This document shows, piece after piece, positions 45,511-53,872 of a stretch of DNA of 64,000 nt; position 1 is the first letter of the stretch; every line of letters begins with the position of its first letter. The DNA is from Thiotrichales bacterium (GTDB lineage Bacteria; Pseudomonadota; Gammaproteobacteria; Beggiatoales; Beggiatoaceae), in the NCBI GenBank assembly GCA_016745035.1, contig JADGDE010000011.1, positions 1 to 64,000 on the forward strand, in the 5' to 3' direction. The notes beneath the pieces are model-generated. The model worked only from the letters and a program-made list of their open reading frames with translations. It searched no databases and was not told the origin of the DNA. A program made the position numbers and the translations under genes.

Positions 45511-46560
45511 TTATAAACGGTTATTACGTAATAACACAGTACCTGTGAACAAAACGCGTCGGCGGTAATCTTTGACAGGACCATAAGCGCCATCATCTGG
45601 GTCTAATGCAAAGGTTTGCATATCTGGATCTTTATCATTACGTGAAGTCAAAGTACGCATGAGCACAGAAATTTGAACACTGATGACTCGCGCCCAATCT
45701 GTGACACTGGTTGCGATAAGATACCGATCGGGTACTCCGTCAAAATTTGTATCGACCCCATAACGCAATTGTAAATTCTCCACACCTTCTACCAGTTCTT
45801 CAGCTGTTGCGGGATCTAAACTTGCCGTTAAACCCAGTTGATCTCGATATAAGGAATATTCATCTTCACCATTGGCATTACGCACTTTGCCAACAAAATA
45901 ACGGTTGGTGCGTAAACGGCGTAATTGTGAACCATAGCTTAAGCCAGCATTACGATAACTGCGCGTCAGTGCTGTATTTAAGATGACATCAGTTTGCGTG
46001 AGTGCATTGACACGATAGATATCATTACCACCACAATCAGAGGCGATCACAGTATCACCCACTTTAATATCACCACGGTTGCTCATGGGTAAAGATTTTT
46101 TACCTTGTTGTAATGGGCTTACCAATAAAGCCTTAGGTTTTTGTGGGCAACCGGCAGAGTCTGGACAGTGAATGACACCGAAGGCATTGCGATTCGTATC
46201 TATAAAACTCACGCGTAAGACATCAGAGCCATTATTTGTTAGCCCCCCATTATTTGTCACCCCATTATTATTAGTACCACTGAGTGCGGTAATACCTGCT
46301 GGGGTGAGTCCTGTGCAACCAAAAAAACCTGCCATACGCAAATCACTACTAATGAAATTCATCACAAAACGGGCATTTTCTTGTAAAGAAGCCATATCGG
46401 TTTGAGTGTTATAGGCGCGTTTACTATTAATCATAATAGTAGCCACCACACTCATAAGCACTAGGCCTAAAGCCATGGCAATCATTAGTTCAACCAGACT
46501 AATACCTGCTTGTGTTTTTATCCCTGCCGTGTGAAGGTGTTTTTTTCCCTGCATTTTCAA
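45511..46560 (-). CDS. pilW: Minor pilin PilW
   Basis: A 349-residue prepilin-like protein with the cleavage and stalk motif AGISLVELMIAMALGLVLMS. The PilW blocks are ENARFVMNFISSDLRMAGFFGC (45-70), a Cys pair, and LVEGVENLQLRYGVDTNFDG with RVISVQISVLMRT near the end. It is part of the minor-pilin tip complex. The large gap to pilV is occupied by a family A element. Confidence 0.9.
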   Translation of the reverse strand: MKMQGKKHLHTAGIKTQAGISLVELMIAMALGLVLMSVVATIMINSKRAYNTQTDMASLQENARFVMNFISSDLRMAGFFGCTGLTPAGITALSGTNNNGVTNNGGLTNNGSDVLRVSFIDTNRNAFGVIHCPDSAGCPQKPKALLVSPLQQGKKSLPMSNRGDIKVGDTVIASDCGGNDIYRVNALTQTDVILNTALTRSYRNAGLSYGSQLRRLRTNRYFVGKVRNANGEDEYSLYRDQLGLTASLDPATAEELVEGVENLQLRYGVDTNFDGVPDRYLIATSVTDWARVISVQISVLMRTLTSRNDKDPDMQTFALDPDDGAYGPVKDYRRRVLFTGTVLLRNNRL

Positions 46561-46606
46561 TCCAACCGTAGTGAATTTGTTGTTTTACATCTACTTGTAA
46601 TCATGT

Positions 46607-46685
46607 TGATGTTATGCAAAGGTTTTTGGCTTGTTGAGCCAAAAAATGACCATTGCTTCACAGCTAACGTCATAGTTGTAACATC
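46607..46685. mobile_element. Family A miniature element, diverged copy
   Basis: TGATGTTATGCAAAGG is the left end and a degraded GTTGTAACATCC the right. The interior ACCATTGCTTCACAGCTAA matches family A. Its right end supplies the last four codons and stop of pilV. Flanking repeats are not clear. Confidence 0.55.
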
Positions 46686-47203
46686 CAGCTTAAATTTCGA
46701 TGTGTGGTTTCATTGCCCACCCCCTGCTCATTGTCTCGTAGAGACCATGTAATCGTAATCGTATAACGCACGATAGAGACATCTAATGTACCGACAGTGA
46801 TGGTGCTTTCCTCAGCACTGATTTTTCCAGTACCGGAGGGCAATGTTTCACTGAGGCGATCATACCATTGCCCTAAATCATAATGACGCAATTGCCCGGG
46901 ATCACAGCTATTATTCATGCAATCAGGTACATTAGCAGGCTTAGCTTTGCTTACATAACCTTTTCCCTCGCTGGCTCCGCCACTGACATCATTTTTGGCG
47001 AAGGTATCATTCAAGCGAATTTTTTCCATAATGTCATAAGCAGATAAAGTCGCTTGTGTACGAATATGGGCAGCATAATTGAACTGCTGTCCGCGTGATT
47101 GCAGTGCGGCCAGTCCCAAAAGCCCTAGAGATAAGATCACAATGGTGACCAAGATCTCTATCATGCTAAAGCCTTTGCTGTGGATTCGCTTATGTATCAA
47201 CAT
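46670..47203 (-). CDS. pilV: Minor pilin PilV
   Basis: A 177-residue type IV prepilin with KGFSMIEILVTIVILSLGLLGLAALQ (G-F cleavage site and Glu5). The PilV-type AYDIMEKIRLND block and CDPGQLRHYDLGQWYDRL follow. The C-terminal MLQL and stop come from a family A element end, so the natural tail may have been trimmed. It precedes pilW and follows fimT. Confidence 0.87.
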   Translation of the reverse strand: MLIHKRIHSKGFSMIEILVTIVILSLGLLGLAALQSRGQQFNYAAHIRTQATLSAYDIMEKIRLNDTFAKNDVSGGASEGKGYVSKAKPANVPDCMNNSCDPGQLRHYDLGQWYDRLSETLPSGTGKISAEESTITVGTLDVSIVRYTITITWSLRDNEQGVGNETTHRNLSWMLQL

Positions 47204-47302
47204 GATTCTTTCCTAATTTAACTAATATTGCGCATGAATAGCATTTTTATCTCAAGTCAGTTTTTTACGGTTTAGCCCTGAAGTAATGGCTATTTAACGC
47301 CA

Positions 47303-47902
47303 TTATGCTGGCGGACAAGGAGATAAATGGGCATCGACCAAACGCAAGCGACCTGTAGGTCGCATGGAAATATGTCTTCCCTCATATTTACCCTTAGGAT
47401 CGCATAGGTAAAAATTAATTTCTTGAGAGATATTTAAGCTACCATTGCCACCATTAAAACTGAAAGTACGTGCTTTCATCGTTGCATCTTTCAGCCGAGG
47501 ATAAGCCACACTGGCTAAATTTGAGGGCCCTTTTAAAACGGAAGATTCTAATTTGAAATCACGTAGCACTTCACAATCTTCCATCGTTTCATTAGGCACG
47601 GTATCGGGGCAAGCGGCGGAACCATCTATCCAAATTTGCCAGCCTTGTTCCCAATGATTGGCATTATTGTCCGCCAAACTGGTGATAAAAACTTCTTGAT
47701 TGCGGCTAATAGACTGCGCCCGGGCAAAATTCATCACTGCAATAAAATGATTGGTTTGAGTTGTCAGTCGGCTATTGCGCAAATAACTCGCCAACTCAGG
47801 CAAACCCATCGTCAAAACGATAGCAACAACCGCCATAGCGACTAACAATTCTACTAACGTAAAACCGCGTTGTTTTTTCTTCATCAACCTAAATAAGCGC
47901 AT
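47303..47902 (-). CDS. fimT: FimT/GspH-family minor pseudopilin
   Basis: A 199-residue protein (193 if the in-frame ATG at 47884 is used) with the prepilin motif RGFTLVELLVAMAVVAIVLTMGLP, then SRLTTQTNHFIAVMNFARAQSISRNQEV, typical of FimT/GspH. It is the first gene of the minor-pilin run. FimT in some species binds DNA during uptake through basic residues at the C-terminus. The GRHISMRPTGRLRLVD end here is basic enough to allow that. Confidence 0.86.
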   Translation of the reverse strand: MRLFRLMKKKQRGFTLVELLVAMAVVAIVLTMGLPELASYLRNSRLTTQTNHFIAVMNFARAQSISRNQEVFITSLADNNANHWEQGWQIWIDGSAACPDTVPNETMEDCEVLRDFKLESSVLKGPSNLASVAYPRLKDATMKARTFSFNGGNGSLNISQEINFYLCDPKGKYEGRHISMRPTGRLRLVDAHLSPCPPA

Positions 47903-48010
47903 TTTCCTTCCTTAATGTTCCGACTCCCAGACTAATTGAGATTATAGAGACAAATTGAAAATTTGGGGACAAATGGTAACAAACAAGCGATGATTGCTCG
48001 TCATAATAAC

Positions 48011-48066
48011 TGATGTAACGCACTTATCATTTTTTGCCTGCATAGAGAAGCTTTTGCGTAACATCA
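48011..48066. mobile_element. Family A miniature element, short deletion copy
   Basis: TGATGTAACGCACTTA and AGCTTTTGCGTAACATCA are the ends. The repeat ATAATAA (48003-48009 and 48068-48074) flanks it. Only 56 bases remain, so the ends form almost one hairpin. It lies between the prmC stop and the fimT start. Confidence 0.75.
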
Positions 48067-48084
48067 GATAATAAATTTTTCTTA

Positions 48085-48918
48085 TCAAGCATAAGCATAA
48101 CTCAAGCGAGCTAAACCGGCTAAATCATTTTTTGTTTGGATCTGCGCATAATTTTGCTGTGCAAGTAACTGTTGTAACGCCGCTTTTTGATCGTAGCCAT
48201 GCTCAAGCAACAGAAGCCCGCCTTTTCGCAAACACCCTTTTGCATCTTGAATAATTTGTGCCAAATCTGCTAAACCCTTATCTTTTGCGACTAAAGCTTG
48301 CTTAGGCTCATAACGCAAGGTCTCTAAACAGGGATGCTCAGGGTCGATATATGGTGGATTTGCAAGGATTAAATCAGCATTTAACTCGGTTGTAGAAAAG
48401 GCTGCTAACCAATTTCCTTGCACACACTGGACCTGTGCTCTGGCATGTTGGCGAAAATTGTTTTGAGCCACTTTCAGCGCATTATGATCATAATCAACAG
48501 CGATGATTTGCAAAGTGGGAATCTCCACCGCTAAGGCACAAGCAATCGCACCGCTGCCAGTACCGAGGTCTAAAACTAAAGCATTGGGCTTGTCTTCCAA
48601 ATAGGCTAAAGCTTGCTCAACCAATAGTTCAGTTTCGGGGCGGGGAATAAGCGTGGCGGGGCTTACCTGCAAGTCCAGCGACCAAAATTCTTGTGTTCCG
48701 GTGATGTAAGCGATGGGTTCCCCGGCTAAACGCCGCTGTAACAAGGCATTAAAAGCATTGATTTCAGCCGCAGAAAGCGTTTTTTCTGGCCAGGTATAAC
48801 AATAACTCCGACTCACGCCTAAACTATGACACAATAAGTACTCGGCATCTAAACGCGCCGAATCGCTAAGGGTTTTTAGCTTTTCACAAGCTTGCTGTAT
48901 AATTTCTCTCAGAGTCAT
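48085..48918 (-). CDS. prmC: Release-factor glutamine N5-methyltransferase
   Basis: This is 277 residues from MTLREIIQQACEKL; an ATG three codons earlier is nearly as good. The SAM fold shows LVLDLGTGSGAIACALA and the NPPY catalytic motif (DLILANPPYIDPEH), preceded by the PrmC helical domain and the ATLIPRPETELLVEQAL block. It methylates the GGQ Gln of RF1/RF2. prfA, a usual neighbour, is not in the window. It is divergent from the sterol-desaturase-like gene. Confidence 0.93.
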   Translation of the reverse strand: MTLREIIQQACEKLKTLSDSARLDAEYLLCHSLGVSRSYCYTWPEKTLSAAEINAFNALLQRRLAGEPIAYITGTQEFWSLDLQVSPATLIPRPETELLVEQALAYLEDKPNALVLDLGTGSGAIACALAVEIPTLQIIAVDYDHNALKVAQNNFRQHARAQVQCVQGNWLAAFSTTELNADLILANPPYIDPEHPCLETLRYEPKQALVAKDKGLADLAQIIQDAKGCLRKGGLLLLEHGYDQKAALQQLLAQQNYAQIQTKNDLAGLARLSYAYA

Positions 48919-48970
48919 GTGGCTCATCTTTAACTGAACAATGATAAATGGCGTGCGGAGCGATAATAAC

Positions 48971-49804
48971 ATGCTTGAAAACCTAGCTGATAACTTAATC
49001 CAGCACGAAAGCTCGGTGCGTTTGAGCATTTTTTTTAGTTTATTGATTTTAATGCTGCTGTGGGAACAACTCGCACCCCGCAGGCAACAAGCCCACCTAA
49101 AAGGCTCATGGATAACCAACCTCAGTTTGGTTTTTTCTTACACGGTTTTGATTCGTTTACTCTTTCCCATCGTCGCTGTCGGCATGGCACAATATGCCAG
49201 CACTGAGCAGCAAGGCTTATTAAACCTGATAGAACTGCCCTTTTGGCTCAGTGTCTTATTGGGCGTGGTCTTATTAGACATGGTCATTTATTGGCAACAC
49301 CGCTTATTTCACCGCATTCCGCTATTTTGGCGCTTACACAAAGTTCACCACAGTGATATTAACTACAATGTCAGCACTGGCGTGCGTTTTCACCCTGTGG
49401 AAATTATCCTCTCATTGCTAATCAAATTAGCCTTGGTCTGGCTTTTAGGTGCGCCAGCAGTAGCGGTGTTAATTTTTGAAATTTTGCTCAGCAGTTGCGC
49501 TTTATTTAATCATGGCAATGTTAAACTGCCCTTGAGCTTAGAGCCTTATTTACGTAAATTTATCGTTACCCCCGATATGCACCGCATTCATCACTCAACC
49601 TATCAAGCCGAGACCGATAGCAATTTTGGCTTTAGTGTGCCGTGGTGGGATTATCTCTTTGGTAGCTATTGCCCCGAGCCGCGTGCCGGACAAATGCAAA
49701 TGCCTGTCGGTCAAGATGAATATCGCAGCCCTGAACAAGTCAATTTTATTCACAGCCTCCAACAACCTTTTGTCACTCGCAAGGAAGCCAAAAACAATGA
49801 TTGA
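48971..49804 (+). CDS. Sterol desaturase/fatty acid hydroxylase family membrane protein
   Basis: This is 277 residues from the ATG at 48971 with GGAG upstream. It is a membrane di-iron enzyme with three or four helices and the His clusters HRLFHRI, RLHKVHHS, and MHRIHHS. The substrate, a lipid or sterol-like alkyl chain, is unknown. It overlaps ddl by 8 bases, an unusual pairing with cell-wall genes. Overlap suggests cotranscription rather than a functional link. Confidence 0.84.
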   Translation: MLENLADNLIQHESSVRLSIFFSLLILMLLWEQLAPRRQQAHLKGSWITNLSLVFSYTVLIRLLFPIVAVGMAQYASTEQQGLLNLIELPFWLSVLLGVVLLDMVIYWQHRLFHRIPLFWRLHKVHHSDINYNVSTGVRFHPVEIILSLLIKLALVWLLGAPAVAVLIFEILLSSCALFNHGNVKLPLSLEPYLRKFIVTPDMHRIHHSTYQAETDSNFGFSVPWWDYLFGSYCPEPRAGQMQMPVGQDEYRSPEQVNFIHSLQQPFVTRKEAKNND

Positions 49805-50714
49805 TTATGGAAAAGTCGCCGTTCTCATGGGAGGCACTGCCGCTGAACGTGAAATTTCCTTGCAAAGTGGGCAAGCGGTATTGCAAGCCCTGCTTAATAA
49901 AGGCGTTGACGCAGTTGGCATTGATACCCGCGAAGGTTTTATTCAACGCCTCGCAGTAGAAAAAATTCAACGAGTATTCATTGCCTTGCATGGGCGCGGT
50001 GGCGAAGATGGGCGTTTGCAAGGCTGTCTTGACAGTGTTGGCTTACCTTACACGGGCACAGGCGTGCTTGGTTCTGCCCTTGGCATGGACAAATACCGCT
50101 GCAAACAACTCTGGGCTGGGGCAAACCTCCCGACCCCCAAAGCCATGCTGCTTCATGCCAACAGCGACTGGGATAAAGTCATCGCCGAGCTGGGATTACC
50201 CTTAATGGTAAAACCCGCCTCCGAAGGCTCCAGTGTCGGCATGAGCTTGGTAGAAAAAGCCGAAGACCTCCCCACAGCGTGGCAACAAGCGGCACAATAC
50301 GACCCAAGTGTGATGGCGGAACGATACATCAAAGGGCAAGAATACACCGCAGCAATGCTGGTCATCAACGAACAATTACACAGTTTGCCACTAATAAAAC
50401 TAGAAGCCCAGCGCAAATTTTATGATTTTGTGGCAAAATATGAGGCAAATGACACCCGTTATATTTGTCCTTGTGGGCTTGAGGCAAGTCAGGAACAAGC
50501 CCTACAACAGCTCTGCCAAGCAGCTTTTCTTGCCGCCGGGGCAAGTGGCTGGGGACGGGTCGACTTTATGATAGACGCGCAAGGACAAGCATGGTTACTC
50601 GAAGTCAATACCGTTCCAGGTATGACCGACCACAGCCTTGTCCCTATGGCAGCCAAGGCAATCGGTCTATCATTTGATGACTTGGTACTGAAAATTTTAG
50701 ACACCAGTTTTTAA
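49797..50714 (+). CDS. ddl: D-alanine--D-alanine ligase
   Basis: This is 305 residues from the ATG at 49797, preceded by AAGGAAG inside the previous gene. A longer frame upstream is only overlap with that gene. It shows VAVLMGGTAAEREISLQSG, FIALHGRGGEDGRLQG, the ATP-grasp LPLMVKPASEGSSVGM, and GRVDFMIDAQGQAWLLEVNTVPGMTDHS. It makes the D-Ala-D-Ala dipeptide for the wall stem peptide. In most relatives ftsQ separates it from ftsA; here ftsA follows directly. Confidence 0.95.
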   Translation: MIDYGKVAVLMGGTAAEREISLQSGQAVLQALLNKGVDAVGIDTREGFIQRLAVEKIQRVFIALHGRGGEDGRLQGCLDSVGLPYTGTGVLGSALGMDKYRCKQLWAGANLPTPKAMLLHANSDWDKVIAELGLPLMVKPASEGSSVGMSLVEKAEDLPTAWQQAAQYDPSVMAERYIKGQEYTAAMLVINEQLHSLPLIKLEAQRKFYDFVAKYEANDTRYICPCGLEASQEQALQQLCQAAFLAAGASGWGRVDFMIDAQGQAWLLEVNTVPGMTDHSLVPMAAKAIGLSFDDLVLKILDTSF

Positions 50715-50765
50715 GGCAACACAGCAAAGGATTGCATTGCGTTTTAACCGCTAAAGAACACACAT

Positions 50766-51995
50766 ATGGCACAAGATAAAAATTTGATCGTCGGCTTAGA
50801 CATAGGCACTTCAAAAATCGTCGCCATCGTTGGAGAAGTGGCCGACGATAACAGCGTTGAAATCATCGGACTAGGACAACATCCCTCCCGTGGTCTAAAA
50901 AAAGGCGTGGTAGTCAATATCGACTCCACCGTCCATGCTATCCAGCGCGCTGTCGAAGAAGCCGAGCTGATGTCCGGTTGCGAAATTCGCTCGGTGTATG
51001 CCGGGATTGCTGGCAATCACATCCGCAGCATGAATTCCCACGGTATTGTCGCCATTCGTGATAAAGAAGTCACCCGTGATGATGTTGATAGAGTCATCGA
51101 CGCAGCCCGCGCGGTTGCGGTCTCTGCTGATCAGCGCATTATCCACATCATCCCGCAAGAATACGTCATCGACAGCCAAGAGGGTATTCCTGACCCCATC
51201 GGCATGTCCGGTGTGCGCCTCGAGGCGAAAGTGCATATGGTTTTTGGTGCAGTCAGTGCGGCGCAAAATATCATCAAATGCGTGCAACAATGCGACCTTG
51301 AAGTCGATGACCTAATTTTGCAACAACTCGCTTCCAGTGAAGCGGTCTTAACCCAAGATGAAAAAGACCTTGGGGTGTGCTTGGTAGACATTGGCGGCGG
51401 CACGACAGACATTGCGATTTTCACCAATGGCAGCGTCCGCTATACCACCGTATTACCGATTGCAGGTGATCAAGTCACCAACGACATCGCCGTGGCGATG
51501 CGTACCCCGAGCCAATATGCTGAGGACATCAAAATCAAATATGCCAGTGCCTTAGCTGGCACACATCACGCTAATGAAGTCATCGAAGTGCCCAGCGTTG
51601 GCTCGCGTCCGCCGCGTGAATTGGCGCGCCAAACCCTGATTGACGTGGTCGGTCCGCGTTATGAAGAACTGTTTGGCTTAGTCCACGCGGTGATTCGTCG
51701 CAGTGGCTATGAAAACCTCGTCGCTGCGGGTATCGTCCTCACTGGTGGTAGCTCGAAAATGGATGGCGTGGTCGAATTGGCAGAAGAAGTATTGAATATG
51801 CCTGTACGCCTAGGCTACCCGGGGCAAGTCACGGGCTTAAGTGATGTGGTATCCAACCCGATTCACTCCACAGGTGTGGGGCTTTTGTTATTTGGTAATC
51901 AATATCAAAGCGAACACGTCAGCGAAATGCCTGCCACAGGCGGTGTACAAGATACCATTGGGCGGATGAAAAACTGGTTTATGGGCAATTTCTAA
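50766..51995 (+). CDS. ftsA: Cell division protein FtsA
   Basis: A 409-residue actin-like protein that tethers FtsZ to the membrane. LIVGLDIGTSKIVAIVGE starts the fold, GVCLVDIGGGTTDIAIF is the phosphate 2 site, and IVLTGGSSKMDGVVELAEE the adenosine site. The C-terminal amphipathic helix is IGRMKNWFMGNF. Neither ftsQ upstream nor ftsZ downstream is present; an M23 peptidase gene abuts its stop. Confidence 0.96.
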   Translation: MAQDKNLIVGLDIGTSKIVAIVGEVADDNSVEIIGLGQHPSRGLKKGVVVNIDSTVHAIQRAVEEAELMSGCEIRSVYAGIAGNHIRSMNSHGIVAIRDKEVTRDDVDRVIDAARAVAVSADQRIIHIIPQEYVIDSQEGIPDPIGMSGVRLEAKVHMVFGAVSAAQNIIKCVQQCDLEVDDLILQQLASSEAVLTQDEKDLGVCLVDIGGGTTDIAIFTNGSVRYTTVLPIAGDQVTNDIAVAMRTPSQYAEDIKIKYASALAGTHHANEVIEVPSVGSRPPRELARQTLIDVVGPRYEELFGLVHAVIRRSGYENLVAAGIVLTGGSSKMDGVVELAEEVLNMPVRLGYPGQVTGLSDVVSNPIHSTGVGLLLFGNQYQSEHVSEMPATGGVQDTIGRMKNWFMGNF

Positions 51996-52547
51996 ATGTC
52001 CCAACAAAACAAGACAAAGCCGAAACGCTCTGTGTTGTTTTATAGCCTTGCCAGCATATTATGGCTTATCATTATCGGTCTAATTTTACCCGAACGCCTT
52101 GTTATTCCTGTCCGAGGTGCCAGCAGTGCAGATTGGAACCATCAAACCTTTTGGTATTACCCTTGGGGAAAATCTGGCGTACATAAGGGCATTGATATTT
52201 TTGCCCCCAAAGGCACTGATTTGCTTTCCGCCAGTGATGGAATCGTTATTTATACGGGAAAACTCAGTCTAGGCGGCAATGTCATTGCCGTTTTAGGCGC
52301 TAAATGGCATATCCATTATTATGCCCATTTAGAGCGTATCCAAATTCAAAAAGGACAATGGCTGCAAGCAGGACAAGTGATGGGTAGCGTAGGCGACAGC
52401 GGCAATGCCAAAGGCAAACCTGCGCATGTACACTACAGCATCATGAGTCTTCTACCTTATATTTGGCATTGGGGTTCTAGCGCTCCACAAGCTTGGAAAA
52501 AAATGTTTTATCTCAATCCTAGCCAACGCTTATTAACTAGGGCTTGA
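51996..52547 (+). CDS. M23 family metallopeptidase, membrane-anchored
   Basis: A 183-residue protein with an N-terminal membrane anchor (LFYSLASILWLIIIGLIL) and a LytM (M23) domain. The Zn ligands are in SGVHKGIDIFAPKG (HxxxD) and AHVHYSI (HxH). The whole ligand set is present, so an active endopeptidase or amidase activator is predicted. Its ATG touches the ftsA stop (TAAATG), so it is cotranslated and may act at the division site. Confidence 0.87.
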   Translation: MSQQNKTKPKRSVLFYSLASILWLIIIGLILPERLVIPVRGASSADWNHQTFWYYPWGKSGVHKGIDIFAPKGTDLLSASDGIVIYTGKLSLGGNVIAVLGAKWHIHYYAHLERIQIQKGQWLQAGQVMGSVGDSGNAKGKPAHVHYSIMSLLPYIWHWGSSAPQAWKKMFYLNPSQRLLTRA

Positions 52548-52621
52548 AAAACAAATTCAACTGACGGCGTGCCTATTAAGAGCAACACAAAGACCCATAT
52601 AAAAATCTGTTATAATTAACG

Positions 52622-52744
52622 GATGTTACGCAAAGGCATTCTCAATGCCCAAAAAGCAAAAAACCACCATTGCTCCATGGCTGTACCACTAGGCAGGTGG
52701 AAAATCACTACATTGCGGCAAAAACTGGCTTAGTGCGTCACATC
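52622..52744. mobile_element. Family A miniature element, full-length copy
   Basis: GATGTTACGCAAAGGC and GGCTTAGTGCGTCACATC are the ends. TAATTAA (52613-52619 and 52747-52753) is repeated at both sides. It is oriented opposite to the 5814 copy with near-identical interior (CCATTGCTCCATGGC, CTAGGCAGGTGG). It separates the ftsA/M23 operon from the kinase genes. Confidence 0.82.
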
Positions 52745-52828
52745 AGTAATTAAAACAATGACCTCTTTTTTATATCAGGGTTTTACCCATGTCTCGCTTC
52801 ATGCGGATAAATTTTTGGGAATATCTAA

Positions 52829-53872
52829 ATGCTTTACACACCCGACTTAAATACAATACTTAAGCACCGTTATCAATTAGTTCAAAGTTTACCCAGTGGT
52901 AATTTCACCCATAATTATCTCGTTAAAGATCAGAAAAATAATCATCATTACGTGCTTAAATTATTGTCTTTGCGTGAAGCGAAAGAATGGAAAAATATAG
53001 AATTATTAAAACGGGAAGCAGGGATTTTAAAGCACTTAAACCACCCAGCTATCCCGGCGTATGTGGATTTTTTCCATGAAAAAACGAGTGATAATTCATA
53101 TTATTGTTTAGTACAGTCGCAAGTTGAAGGTAAAACTTTGGCTGAATGGGTAAAGCAAGGGCGACATTTTAGCGAGCCTGAAACCCTTAATATTGCTTTG
53201 GCATTGACTGATATTCTCGAATATTTGCACCAACTATCCCCCCCCATTATTCACCGTGATATTAAACCTGCAAATGTATTGCTAGATGAACAAGGTAAGG
53301 TTTCATTGATTGATTTTGGTGCAGTACGTGACAAAATTTTACATGATGAAGATAAAACTTTAGGGATAGGAGATGGTTCAACCATTATTGGTACTTATGG
53401 TTATATGCCCTATGAGCAATTTAAAGGCAAAGCAATACCTGCATCTGATGTGTATTCTCTAGGGGCTACACTGGCTTATTTGCTTAGCCATACCGATCCG
53501 GCCGATATGAAAAGCGTGGATATGCAACTGTGTTTTGAGCCGTATATCAATGTTTCCCCAGCCTTAGTGCAAGTGCTGAAAAAAATGTTGCAAGTTAATT
53601 GGAAAAAACGTTATCTGGCAGTTAATCCTCTGAAGCAACATTTGTTACGGATACAACAAGGGAAAAAATCATCACGTTTACAACTGCCTAATCTACCTCA
53701 TTGGTTAGGACACGCAATCTTGTCCATCAGCGTGATATTAGCCCTATATTTTTTTTTCGAACATGAAGAAGAGCTACCCCCCTGGATCCCAATGGTGAAA
53801 TTCTACTCAATGCAGAGGATTTTTTATTCCATGATCCTGAATATTATGCGACAGTTAAACCCATCTCCTTAG
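52829..53872 (+). CDS. Ser/Thr kinase-TM half of a split WD40 receptor
   Basis: This is a 347-residue kinase. The glycine loop is weak (SLPSGNFTHNYLV), the ATP Lys lies in HYVLKLL, the catalytic loop is HRDIKPANVLL, and the metal site is LIDFGAVRD. GTYGYMPYEQF is the substrate loop. A membrane helix follows (HAILSISVILALYFFFEHE). After C6 at 53777-53782 the frame changes, and the last 30 residues are out-of-frame extension. The next frame (from 53782) continues LDPNGEILLNAEDF as in a normal linker and propeller. An intact paralogue follows, so this gene was one kinase-TM-WD40 receptor. Confidence 0.88.
   Translation: MLYTPDLNTILKHRYQLVQSLPSGNFTHNYLVKDQKNNHHYVLKLLSLREAKEWKNIELLKREAGILKHLNHPAIPAYVDFFHEKTSDNSYYCLVQSQVEGKTLAEWVKQGRHFSEPETLNIALALTDILEYLHQLSPPIIHRDIKPANVLLDEQGKVSLIDFGAVRDKILHDEDKTLGIGDGSTIIGTYGYMPYEQFKGKAIPASDVYSLGATLAYLLSHTDPADMKSVDMQLCFEPYINVSPALVQVLKKMLQVNWKKRYLAVNPLKQHLLRIQQGKKSSRLQLPNLPHWLGHAILSISVILALYFFFEHEEELPPWIPMVKFYSMQRIFYSMILNIMRQLNPSP

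Noticed and set aside
49626..49796. N-terminal extension of ddl
   Set aside because: It overlaps the sterol-desaturase-like gene in another frame; the ATG at 49797 has a good ribosome binding site and matches the family start.
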